Below the pieces are notes generated by a model. The model saw nothing but the letters and a program-made list of their open reading frames with translations. It was not told the origin of the DNA and did no database searches. A stretch of 5,933 bases of DNA from Bacillota bacterium (GTDB taxonomy: Bacteria > Bacillota > Clostridia > DSM-8532): the NCBI GenBank assembly GCA_023446675.1, contig JAEXPO010000656.1, positions 1 to 5,933 on the forward strand, written 5' to 3'. A program made the position numbers and the translations under genes. Positions 1 through 5,242 of this stretch are shown one piece after another. The first letter of the stretch is position 1. Each line of letters begins with the position of its first letter.

Positions 1-47
1 AACCTGCTCCTCACTACCGATAAAGAAAATTACCGGCACGAAAAGAG
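1..47 (-). promoter_or_regulatory. Intergenic spacer and ribosome binding site of the next minus-strand gene (probably encapsulin shell)
   Basis: After the ferritin stop codon the minus strand continues with a short spacer that ends in GAGGAG (plus positions 7-12) followed by six bases to the window edge. That is the right distance for a start codon at or just beyond base 1. Encapsulated ferritins are normally encoded directly upstream of their encapsulin shell gene, so the missing gene is probably the shell; this is inference, as no shell codon is visible. No strong terminator hairpin is seen here, which fits co-transcription. Confidence 0.5.
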
Positions 48-407
48 TTAGTCCTTCAAACTTCCTACGGTAGAGGAGGCTGACGCGGACTTGGGGCCAC
101 CTGATGCAAGACCCAGATCTTCCAGCATTTCCTTGACTTCTCCTTCACCGGAAGCAAAATGCTCTGCTTCTTTGGGATCAAGGTAGCGCAACAAGGTCAT
201 AAGCTCGCCTACGTGCGCTTTTTCCTCATCACGGATATCCGCGATAACTTTTTTTGCAACGGGATCATCTGTGGCTTGAACATGGGCATCATAAACATAA
301 ATAGCTTCCAGTTCGCCTGCAATGTCCAGTCGAATGGCCTGGATTAATTCTTCCTTGCTGATTTTTCTTTCCACATTGGCTTGAAAAGGATTAGCAAAAG
401 CTGGCAT
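48..407 (-). CDS. Encapsulated ferritin-like cargo protein (EncFtn) with encapsulin-targeting C-terminus
   Basis: This 119-residue protein resembles the encapsulated ferritins: small two-helix ferritin-like proteins that assemble as decamers, oxidise Fe(II) and deliver iron for storage inside an encapsulin nanocompartment in the cytoplasm. The first helix carries LDIAGELEAIYVYDAH (residues 27-42) and the second IRDEEKAHVGEL (58-69). Glu32, Glu62 and His65 fall where the family's ferroxidase-centre ligands lie, and Tyr39 is also retained. Residues 101-112 are a flexible Gly/Ser/Ala linker, and the last seven residues, TVGSLKD, match the usual encapsulin cargo-loading peptide. Start: ATG at 407 with GGAG at 418-421, ten bases upstream. 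The length is normal for the family and no defect is seen. Family assignment is strong; loading into a shell is inferred, because the shell gene is not in the window. Confidence 0.93.
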   Translation of the reverse strand: MPAFANPFQANVERKISKEELIQAIRLDIAGELEAIYVYDAHVQATDDPVAKKVIADIRDEEKAHVGELMTLLRYLDPKEAEHFASGEGEVKEMLEDLGLASGGPKSASASSTVGSLKD

Positions 408-429
408 ATCCTATCATCTCCATTTCTAT

Positions 430-444
430 TGATAATGATTTTTA
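430..444. promoter_or_regulatory. Fur-like box overlapping the ferritin transcription start
   Basis: The plus-strand sequence TGATAATGATTTTTA matches the 7-1-7 Fur consensus TGATAATNATTATCA at 12 of 14 defined positions. It lies just downstream of the predicted -10 element and 23 bases upstream of the ferritin start codon. A bound Fur-family protein here would block transcription. That iron availability controls the gene is inference. Confidence 0.6.
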
Positions 445-452
445 TTAGGTCT

Positions 453-480
453 ATTGTACCATTCCTTGGAAATGATTCAA
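453..480 (-). promoter_or_regulatory. Sigma-A-type promoter of the encapsulated ferritin gene
   Basis: On the minus strand, TTGAAT (-35, 480-475) is followed after 16 bp by TACAAT (-10, 458-453), with an upstream TGG that makes an extended -10. The predicted transcription start is near 446, giving a leader of about 40 bases. The start point falls inside the Fur-like box at 430-444 or at its edge, the usual geometry for repression. Confidence 0.65.
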
Positions 481-507
481 GGCGTATTCTTATTTTTCTC
501 TCTTGAA

Positions 508-543
508 TCAGCCTTCCTTCTTGTCTTTCCATATTTTAATCAT
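508..543 (-). other. Possible 11-codon leader ORF in the long ferritin transcript
   Basis: On the minus strand, AGGA is followed six bases later by ATG (543-541) and a short frame MIKIWKDKKEG ending in TGA at 510-508. It would lie in the leader of a transcript from the distal promoter at 565-593. There is no homology argument and such frames arise by chance, so this is noted only as a candidate. Confidence 0.15.
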
Positions 544-564
544 TTTAAATCCTGTCTCATACAA

Positions 565-593
565 ATTATATTACTTTTAGCTTGATTATGCAA
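565..593 (-). promoter_or_regulatory. Second (distal) minus-strand promoter candidate
   Basis: TTGCAT (593-588), a 17-bp spacer and a perfect TATAAT (570-565) form a good sigma-A promoter on the minus strand. The predicted start is near 558. The only clear gene downstream is the ferritin at 407, which would then have a leader of about 150 bases besides the short one from the proximal promoter. The perfect Fur box at 608-622 lies 14 bp upstream of the -35. The region is AT-rich, so a chance match is possible. Confidence 0.4.
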
Positions 594-607
594 TTAAGAA
601 TGGTTCC

Positions 608-622
608 TGATAATTATTATCA
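608..622. promoter_or_regulatory. Perfect 7-1-7 Fur box
   Basis: TGATAATTATTATCA is an uninterrupted palindrome with a single central base and matches the 7-1-7 Fur consensus TGATAATNATTATCA at every defined position. It sits between the distal minus-strand promoter (565-593) and the plus-strand promoter candidate (648-676), so it could serve either direction. Binding by Fur, or by a relative such as Zur or PerR that recognises similar sites, is inferred. Confidence 0.75.
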
Positions 623-647
623 TAAAATTTTTTCATCTATTTCTAGC

Positions 648-676
648 TTGCTATGACTTCAAAGCAGGTATAAAAT
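648..676 (+). promoter_or_regulatory. Promoter candidate for the ABC exporter operon
   Basis: TTGCTA (648-653, four of six consensus bases), a 17-bp spacer and TAAAAT (671-676, five of six) face the exporter genes. The predicted start near 683 falls at the left end of the inverted repeat at 682-711, so a protein bound there could block initiation. An alternative -10, a perfect TATAAT at 709-714, lacks a convincing -35. Confidence 0.4.
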
Positions 677-681
677 ATCAA

Positions 682-711
682 ATAGAACTTTAAAAACGAT
701 TTTAGTTCTAT
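682..711. promoter_or_regulatory. 30-bp inverted repeat, candidate operator of the TetR regulator
   Basis: ATAGAACT (682-689) and AGTTCTAT (704-711) are perfect 8-bp inverted arms around a 14-bp AT-rich centre, with two further symmetric pairs inside. TetR-family dimers typically bind such palindromes and often repress their own operon. The site lies at the predicted start of the operon that ends with a tetR gene. The assignment is inferred from position and symmetry. Confidence 0.45.
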
Positions 712-722
712 AATTATTATTT
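708..722. promoter_or_regulatory. PerR/Fur-like box, weak
   Basis: CTATAATTATTATTT matches the PerR consensus TTATAATNATTATAA at 11 of 14 defined positions and the Fur consensus at 10. It overlaps a TATAAT -10-like hexamer and the right arm of the inverted repeat. The sequence is AT-rich, so the match may be fortuitous. Confidence 0.25.
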
Positions 723-773
723 TTAAAAGAAACTGAGGCATTCTAATATAGGGACACAGGAGGAATGATTTGT

Positions 774-1490
774 GTGCGTATTGAAGTAAACCATGTATCC
801 AAGTCCTACCATAACCAAAGGGTTTTGAAGGATGTCAGCCTTAGGGCGGAAGGTGAAATATTTGGACTCATAGGACCCTCAGGCTCCGGCAAAACAACCC
901 TGATCCGCCTTATGACAGGTTCTTTACGGGCTGACGGCGGCAGCATCCTATTGAATGGCATCCCCGTTCCCAATAAGGATTTGCTGAAAAAAATAGGCTA
1001 TATGCCGCAAAATGAGGCCCTTTACTCCGATTTAACCGGCTATCAGAACCTGCACTTTTTCGGAAGCCTGTATCACTTAAAAGGAACTAGGCTAAAGGAA
1101 CGGATTCATGAGGTGCTGGCGTTTGCAGGACTTGAGGAGCATGCAAACAAAAAAGCCGCTTCCTATTCCGGCGGTATGAAAAAACGCCTGTCACTGGCAG
1201 CAGCTCTTCTTCACCGCCCGGGCATTTTATTCCTCGACGAGCCCACTGTAGGCATTGATCCCCTTCTTAGAAAAAAAATCTGGGATGGCTTTGAGCTTTT
1301 AAACAAAGAGGGAACAACCCTCATTATAACCACTCACGTTATGGATGAAGCGGCAAGGTGCAGCCGGCTGGGACTTATCCAGGACAGAGCCCTGCTTGCC
1401 ACGAACACGGTTTCAAACCTGCTTGCCAAAACGGAAAGCGGCACTCTGGAAGAACTTTTTATCAAAGGAAAGGCGGTTGATGAGGCATGA
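774..1490 (+). CDS. ABC transporter ATP-binding protein (ABC-2 exporter type)
   Basis: This 238-residue nucleotide-binding subunit powers the permease encoded next to it at the inner face of the membrane. All motifs are intact, counted from the GTG start: Walker A GPSGSGKT (34-41), Q-loop Gln79, signature YSGGMKKR (131-138), Walker B LFLDEPT with catalytic Glu156, D-loop GIDP (160-163) and switch His188. The protein is most like the ATPases of DrrA/YbhF/CcmA-type exporters, which move drugs, lipids or other hydrophobic compounds; the substrate cannot be read from the sequence. An in-frame ATG lies at 765, but AGGAGG (758-763) would then almost touch the start. GTG at 774 gives a ten-base spacing and a family-like N-terminus (MRIEVNHVSKSY). 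The 3' end overlaps the permease start by ATGA, which implies translational coupling. Confidence 0.93.
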   Translation: MRIEVNHVSKSYHNQRVLKDVSLRAEGEIFGLIGPSGSGKTTLIRLMTGSLRADGGSILLNGIPVPNKDLLKKIGYMPQNEALYSDLTGYQNLHFFGSLYHLKGTRLKERIHEVLAFAGLEEHANKKAASYSGGMKKRLSLAAALLHRPGILFLDEPTVGIDPLLRKKIWDGFELLNKEGTTLIITTHVMDEAARCSRLGLIQDRALLATNTVSNLLAKTESGTLEELFIKGKAVDEA

Positions 1491-2557
1491 GAAGCTTTTC
1501 TATTGTACTCCGGATTATTCTGCAAATTCTTCACGACAGGCGTACCCTTGCCCTTCTCTTTTTTGCGCCCCTTTTTGTTATGACACTCATCTACCTGCTT
1601 TTAGGAAATTCCTCCTATGTACCTAAAATCGCTGCCGTCGATCTCCCCTCAACCCTGACAGACACCCTTAAGGAGGGAGATTGCGAGCTCACGATACTCG
1701 ATGGAGTCGAAGACGGTCTGGCTGCCGTTCGTGACGGAAAGGCCGATGCCCTTCTTCAATTGGAGAGCGGCCGGCTCAAGCTGACCTTTGAGAGCAATGA
1801 TGCCGTGAAAACGGAAAAGACGGTAAAAGCCGTGCAGGAGGCCCTTGAGCTGGCATCAGCCCTTGGAACTGCGGCAGGTGCTCCTTCCGTTAATTCAGCA
1901 AACACTTCATCCAAGGCAGGAATCACAGTGGACTATCTTTACGGAGAAGCCGGTGAAAGCCTTTTTGTTTCCATGGGCTACCGCTTGCTTGCAGTCATTG
2001 TATTTTTCATTGTTTTTATTCTTTCAGGCATTTCTTTTTTAAGGGAGCGAACAAGCCAGACTCTGGAACGGCTTATGCTGACACCTGTAAAAAAAGGAGA
2101 GGTCATTGCAGGCTATACTCTGGGATTTGGCCTGTTTGCCGTGCTTCAGAGTGCCCTGCTGCTTCTTTTCGTTCACTATGTTCTTAAAATGCCCATAGCC
2201 GGATCGGTTGGCGCAGTGGGGCTGGTTCTCTTTCTTCTAGCCCTGTCCTCCGTGAGTATCGGCACCTTTATTTCATTGTTTTCCAATACGGAATTCCAGA
2301 TGGTTCAGTTTATCCCTATCATTATTATTCCTCAAATCTTCTTCTGCGGCATTCTGTCCTTGGACACTCTGCCCTTCAACCTGGGCTATTTGTCCCGTAT
2401 CATGCCTGTGTACTATGCGGCGGAAGCCTTGAAGCTTCTTTGCATTCGAGGAGAAAGCCTCGTTTCCTGTCTGCCTTTTCTTGGAGCACTTATTGTTTTC
2501 ATTGGCTTTTTTTCATTGCTGAACATTGCAGCTCTGGGTAAATATAGAGAAGGCTAA
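1487..2557 (+). CDS. ABC-2 type exporter permease
   Basis: This 356-residue membrane protein has the layout of ABC-2 permeases (ABC2_membrane_3-like). One N-terminal membrane segment lies at about 22-39, followed by a soluble extracytoplasmic domain of about 120 residues (41-162) and five further segments near 167-185, 208-231, 241-263, 273-290 and 326-348. The stretch RERTSQTLERLMLTPV (186-201) after the second segment is the family's cytoplasmic coupling region that contacts the ATPase. It probably forms a homodimer with two copies of the preceding ATPase, since no second permease gene follows. The ATG overlaps the ATPase stop by four bases and has only a poorly placed GAGG, so translation is probably coupled. 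Direction is inferred to be export because there is no binding-protein gene and a tetR gene follows. The substrate is unknown. Confidence 0.9.
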   Translation: MRSFSIVLRIILQILHDRRTLALLFFAPLFVMTLIYLLLGNSSYVPKIAAVDLPSTLTDTLKEGDCELTILDGVEDGLAAVRDGKADALLQLESGRLKLTFESNDAVKTEKTVKAVQEALELASALGTAAGAPSVNSANTSSKAGITVDYLYGEAGESLFVSMGYRLLAVIVFFIVFILSGISFLRERTSQTLERLMLTPVKKGEVIAGYTLGFGLFAVLQSALLLLFVHYVLKMPIAGSVGAVGLVLFLLALSSVSIGTFISLFSNTEFQMVQFIPIIIIPQIFFCGILSLDTLPFNLGYLSRIMPVYYAAEALKLLCIRGESLVSCLPFLGALIVFIGFFSLLNIAALGKYREG

Positions 2558-2598
2558 GGCTATTACATACAAAACCGGCAAAAGGAAAGGAGAACCAG

Positions 2599-3204
2599 GT
2601 GAGTCTCACGGAAGATAAACTCAATCAGATACGGCGCTATGCCTTGAAGCTATTTCAAGCCTATGGCTATTCCAGGGTTTCCATGGATGAAATCGCAAGA
2701 GGAACGGGAATCGGCAAAGGAACCCTCTACAAGTATTTCCACTCCAAGGAGGAGCTGATGATAAATGCGCTGGAGGCCTTTTTAAAGGAAACCCAGGAAG
2801 AGCTGGATAGCGTTATCCGCCTGGATTTGCCTCTGGCTGAAAAAATACGTCTGTTCTTTACCCGGTCCTCCCAAAAGCTCAGCACCATAAACAGGGAAGC
2901 AATGCTTGATCTGGGCAAAAACCTGCCACGAGCCTGGGAGCTTATTGACATTTGCCGTCGGCAAATCCTGTACACAAAGCTGGCAGGACTTTTAGAGGAG
3001 GGAAAACGCACCGGATACCTCAGAGAGGATCTTAACGTGAAGCTGACCATCCATATTATGGTAGGGGCAATCAGCCATTTCACAGCCCCCGAGATATTGA
3101 AGACACTCGGCCCCCTTACACTGGATCAGCTTTTAGGCCAATTGCTTGGCCTTTTATTTAAGGGAGCCCTCAAAGACCCCACAGAAAGCCTGCCCTTTAT
3201 TTAG
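2599..3204 (+). CDS. TetR/AcrR-family transcriptional regulator
   Basis: This 201-residue one-component repressor has the TetR N-terminal DNA-binding domain. The helix-turn-helix spans about residues 27-47 (VSMDEIARGTGIGKGTLYKYF) and is followed by FHSKEEL, the usual start of helix 4. The helical C-terminal half (about 60-190) is the variable ligand-binding and dimerisation domain. The start is GTG with AGGAG six bases upstream (2588-2592). The gene lies 41 bp after the permease stop with no terminator between, so it is probably the last gene of the exporter operon and represses it until an exported compound binds. The inverted repeat at 682-711 is the best operator candidate. The last eight bases overlap the convergent HxlR-type gene. 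The family call is firm; target and ligand are inferred or unknown. Confidence 0.92.
   Translation: MSLTEDKLNQIRRYALKLFQAYGYSRVSMDEIARGTGIGKGTLYKYFHSKEELMINALEAFLKETQEELDSVIRLDLPLAEKIRLFFTRSSQKLSTINREAMLDLGKNLPRAWELIDICRRQILYTKLAGLLEEGKRTGYLREDLNVKLTIHIMVGAISHFTAPEILKTLGPLTLDQLLGQLLGLLFKGALKDPTESLPFI
3135..3160 (+). terminator. Terminator-like hairpin inside the 3' end of the tetR gene
   Basis: AGGCCAA (3135-3141), a TTGC loop and TTGGCCT (3146-3152) form a perfect 7-bp stem followed by TTTATTTA on the plus strand. It has the shape of an intrinsic terminator but ends about 45 bases before the tetR stop codon, so efficient termination would yield non-stop mRNA. It may be weak, may work only when ribosomes are absent, or may be a coincidence of codons for LGQLLGLLF. 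Confidence 0.25.
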
Positions 3205-3625
3205 CTTCTTCCATAACGGATACCTCTTCCACGAAGGAGTCACAGTTCGGGCAATAAAACCGTAATTCGGCTTCATGGCCGCAGGCCGTATGGCAAAGGG
3301 TGCGTTTGCAATTAGCCAAGTGATGATGGGACCATTTTGACATGACATTAAAAACCTCTATAAAGCTCTCTCCTTTTTCGGTAGGGAGGTAACGGTTGCG
3401 GGGCGGATGCTCAACATAAAGCTCCGCCTTAATAAAACCATGCTCCTCCAAAAGCTTGAGACGTTGAGACAAAAGATTGGTGGGTATGGTTTTCAGGCTT
3501 TCCTGAAGCTCCTTGAAAACGCCTATACCGTTTAAGATGCGGTGCAGGACCAGCAGAGTCCATTTATCTCCAAGTATGTTAAGGGTTTTTGCAAGACCGC
3601 AGTCCAGGTCATACGTGTTTTTCAC
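3197..3625 (-). CDS. HxlR-family winged-helix regulator with Cys-rich C-terminus
   Basis: This 142-residue protein belongs to the HxlR family (YodB/HypR/YtcD-like dimeric winged-helix regulators). The typical opening DCGLAKTLNILGDKWTLLVL (8-27) includes Cys9, the position of the redox-sensing cysteine in YodB-type sensors. The DNA-reading region and wing follow: FKELQ, IPTNLLSQRLKLLEEHGFI, and NRYLPTEKGESF (77-88). The extra C-terminal segment has Cys106, Cys111, Cys115, Cys125 and Cys128 with His112 and His117; CxxxC...CPNC resembles a zinc ribbon. The start is GTG with GGAGGG seven bases upstream (3633-3638). Only 15 bp separate it from the CcdA-TlpA gene, so the two form an operon. Thiol or disulfide stress sensing is inferred from Cys9 and the partner gene. 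The 3' end overlaps tetR by 8 bp. Confidence 0.9.
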   Translation of the reverse strand: MKNTYDLDCGLAKTLNILGDKWTLLVLHRILNGIGVFKELQESLKTIPTNLLSQRLKLLEEHGFIKAELYVEHPPRNRYLPTEKGESFIEVFNVMSKWSHHHLANCKRTLCHTACGHEAELRFYCPNCDSFVEEVSVMEEAK

Positions 3626-3640
3626 AATGTCGCCCTCCGG

Positions 3641-4936
3641 TTAACGCTCATTTTCAATAATGTAAATCATGGTTTCCTTATCCATGGCTCCCTCCACATA
3701 CCCCCTCAGGGACTTGTCGGCATTCACAATAAAAGTGGTAGGATACGCCGATATGCCATAAAGGGAAGAAATCTCTCCGTCGTAATCCATTACCACGGGG
3801 AAGGTATACCCATTGTCTTCCAAAAAGGCTTTGATATCCGCCTCAGAGCCTTCCCGGCCATAATTGGGAGCTGCAACACCCAGAATAACCACATCCTGGC
3901 CCTTTTCTGCGTACTCCTTATAAAGCTCCTCAATATGGGGCATTTCCCCAACGCAGGGCGGGCACCAGGTCGCCCAGAAGTTAAGGAAAACCACACTGCC
4001 CTCATAATCGCTGAGGGTATGGGTTTTGCCGTATTGATCCTTAAGGGCGAAGTCCGGAGCCATTACCTTGCTTTTTTCCGTATCCTCCGGTTCGCTCCCA
4101 TTATCCCCGGTACTATCACCGGAATTCTCCCCATTTCCTCCGTTTCCTTCCGTATCTCCGGAAGAGGAAGGCAAGGGGCTCTGGGATTCTTTTTCCGTGC
4201 TGCTTTGGCTATAACCCACCAAATTTTTTACAGAGGCCCATGCCTTGTCCGGGCCGCCAAGGGTGAGCAAAAGGCCTGAAGCAAGCAAAACTGCCCCGCC
4301 TATTTTCTGTATGGCTCCCATATTTCTTTTGAGCCAGTCCACAACCTTAATGAGTCTGGAATAAAAAAGTGCCAGCAAAACAAATGGAATAACAAAGCCG
4401 AGGGTATAAACCAAAATGAGGCTATTGCCTTTAACAACGTCGGTCTGGCCGGAGGCCATAATAAGTACGGAGGCCAGCATAGGCCCGATACAGGGCGTCC
4501 AGCCAAGGCTGAAGGTAAAGCCCAGGAGAAAAGCCGTAACCGGCTTCATGGCTTTCCCATCAGCTCCGGCTTCCATATGGATTTTCTTTTCCCTGTTTAG
4601 GAAGGGTATTTGAATAACTCCCAGATAAAAGCCTCCCAAAAGCATAATAAGTATGCCTCCCACCAGGGAAAGGGTATCCCTGTGGGCTCTGAAGTATTGG
4701 CTGAAAGCGCTGACGGAGGAGCCCAGCAGGAAGAACACCGAGGAAATGCCAAGAATAAAAAGCAGGGTATTTCGAAGCAGCAGGCTATTCCAGGGCTTGA
4801 CAGCACCCGTTTTCACATTGTCCACACTGCTGGCGGAAAGAAGGCTCAAATAAACCGGCAAAATCGGCAGTACACAGGGGGATATAAAGGAAAGCAGACC
4901 TTCGGTGAAGACAAGAAACAAATTAATATGCTCCAT
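3641..4936 (-). CDS. CcdA-TlpA fusion: membrane thiol-electron transporter with extracytoplasmic thioredoxin domain
   Basis: This 431-residue protein (from ATG 4936) joins two redox modules. Residues 1-230 are a CcdA/DsbD-type membrane domain with about six helices. Its two cysteines lie in SFISPCVLPILP (Cys21) and GWTPCIGP (Cys149); in this family such a pair carries reducing power from cytoplasmic thioredoxin across the membrane. A Ser/Gly/Asn/Glu-rich linker (about 243-290) leads to a TlpA/ResA-like thioredoxin fold (291-431) with the active site WCPPC (Cys325, Cys328) and cis-proline Pro399 in AYPTT. The fusion would pass electrons directly to the outer thioredoxin, which could reduce apocytochrome c or other exported disulfide proteins; no cytochrome maturation gene is in the window. 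A TTG at 4975 could add 13 residues but lacks a ribosome binding site, while AAAGGA (4945-4950) fits ATG 4936. It is the first gene of an operon with the HxlR regulator. Confidence 0.92.
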   Translation of the reverse strand: MEHINLFLVFTEGLLSFISPCVLPILPVYLSLLSASSVDNVKTGAVKPWNSLLLRNTLLFILGISSVFFLLGSSVSAFSQYFRAHRDTLSLVGGILIMLLGGFYLGVIQIPFLNREKKIHMEAGADGKAMKPVTAFLLGFTFSLGWTPCIGPMLASVLIMASGQTDVVKGNSLILVYTLGFVIPFVLLALFYSRLIKVVDWLKRNMGAIQKIGGAVLLASGLLLTLGGPDKAWASVKNLVGYSQSSTEKESQSPLPSSSGDTEGNGGNGENSGDSTGDNGSEPEDTEKSKVMAPDFALKDQYGKTHTLSDYEGSVVFLNFWATWCPPCVGEMPHIEELYKEYAEKGQDVVILGVAAPNYGREGSEADIKAFLEDNGYTFPVVMDYDGEISSLYGISAYPTTFIVNADKSLRGYVEGAMDKETMIYIIENER

Positions 4937-5027
4937 AGCAAGTTTCCTTTCCAAAAAAAATCCTTTAAAATCCAATTTAGGTCTTATTAAAAGGCAAGGT
5001 TCGGTTAAGGTATAAAATTAAATCGAA

Positions 5028-5063
5028 GCAAAGGTGCATACAGGAATTAAAAGCCTGCTTTGC
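5028..5063. other. Imperfect hairpin in the ccdA-tlpA leader
   Basis: GCAAAG (5028-5033) pairs with CTTTGC (5058-5063), and CAGG (5041-5044) with CCTG (5054-5057), giving a 10-bp stem broken by a seven-base bulge. On the plus strand it is followed by GTTTTT, but no gene upstream on that strand would need a terminator nearby. On the minus strand it lies within the predicted 180-base leader of ccdA-tlpA. Its function is unknown. Confidence 0.3.
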
Positions 5064-5120
5064 GTTTTTAAATAGGTTTAGTGGTTCCAATGAGTAAGTT
5101 GTTTTTTTAAAGCTACTATC

Positions 5121-5136
5121 AGTTTATAAAGTTTAT
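5121..5136. repeat. Tandem AGTTTAT repeat within the ccdA-tlpA promoter
   Basis: AGTTTAT occurs at 5121-5127 and again at 5130-5136, separated by AA, with a central TTTATAAA palindrome. It covers the -10 and part of the spacer of the predicted promoter, a suitable place for a repressor. The HxlR-type protein of the same operon is the natural candidate by analogy with autoregulated family members, but the link is inferred. Confidence 0.35.
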
Positions 5137-5149
5137 GGCTCCTTGTCAA
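5121..5149 (-). promoter_or_regulatory. Promoter of the ccdA-tlpA / hxlR operon
   Basis: A perfect TTGACA (-35, 5149-5144) on the minus strand is followed by TAAACT after 17 bp (5126-5121) or TATAAA after 15 bp (5128-5123). The predicted start near 5115 would give a leader of about 180 bases before ATG 4936. A weaker alternative, TTACTC-17-TATTTA, lies nearer the gene. Confidence 0.5.
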
Positions 5150-5213
5150 CGGCTATGCCTCAATAAATGCGCCACGGTAAATATTAACCAGGCCCCATGC
5201 GCTTCTCAGGCTG

Positions 5214-5242
5214 TTGAAAATGTCCTGGTGTGCGTCTATAAT
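5214..5242 (+). promoter_or_regulatory. Strong sigma-A promoter of the xanthine dehydrogenase-type gene
   Basis: TTGAAA (5214-5219), a 17-bp spacer and a perfect TATAAT (5237-5242) give 11 of 12 consensus bases at ideal spacing. The predicted start, seven bases after the -10, is base 5249, the A of the likely ATG, so the mRNA may be leaderless. Confidence 0.65.

Noticed and set aside
344..532. 62-codon minus-strand frame upstream of and overlapping the ferritin start
   Set aside because: It has no ribosome binding site at a good distance, runs through the ferritin promoter and Fur-like box, and overlaps the ferritin in another frame; the composition is not protein-like.
765..773. ATG at 765 as start of the ABC ATPase
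   Set aside because: AGGAGG ends only one base before this ATG, too close for normal initiation; GTG 774 has proper spacing and a family-like N-terminus.
2727..3083. 118-codon minus-strand frame opposite tetR
   Set aside because: The TetR protein on the plus strand has a complete DNA-binding domain; the antisense frame has no family resemblance.
3542..4279. 245-codon plus-strand frame opposite the CcdA-TlpA and HxlR genes
   Set aside because: It lies antisense to two genes with intact family motifs and has no recognisable domain. Long antisense frames are common opposite genes with this codon use.
4937..4975. TTG start giving CcdA-TlpA 13 more residues
   Set aside because: No ribosome binding site precedes TTG 4975, while AAAGGA is well placed for ATG 4936, and CcdA domains normally begin close to the first membrane helix.
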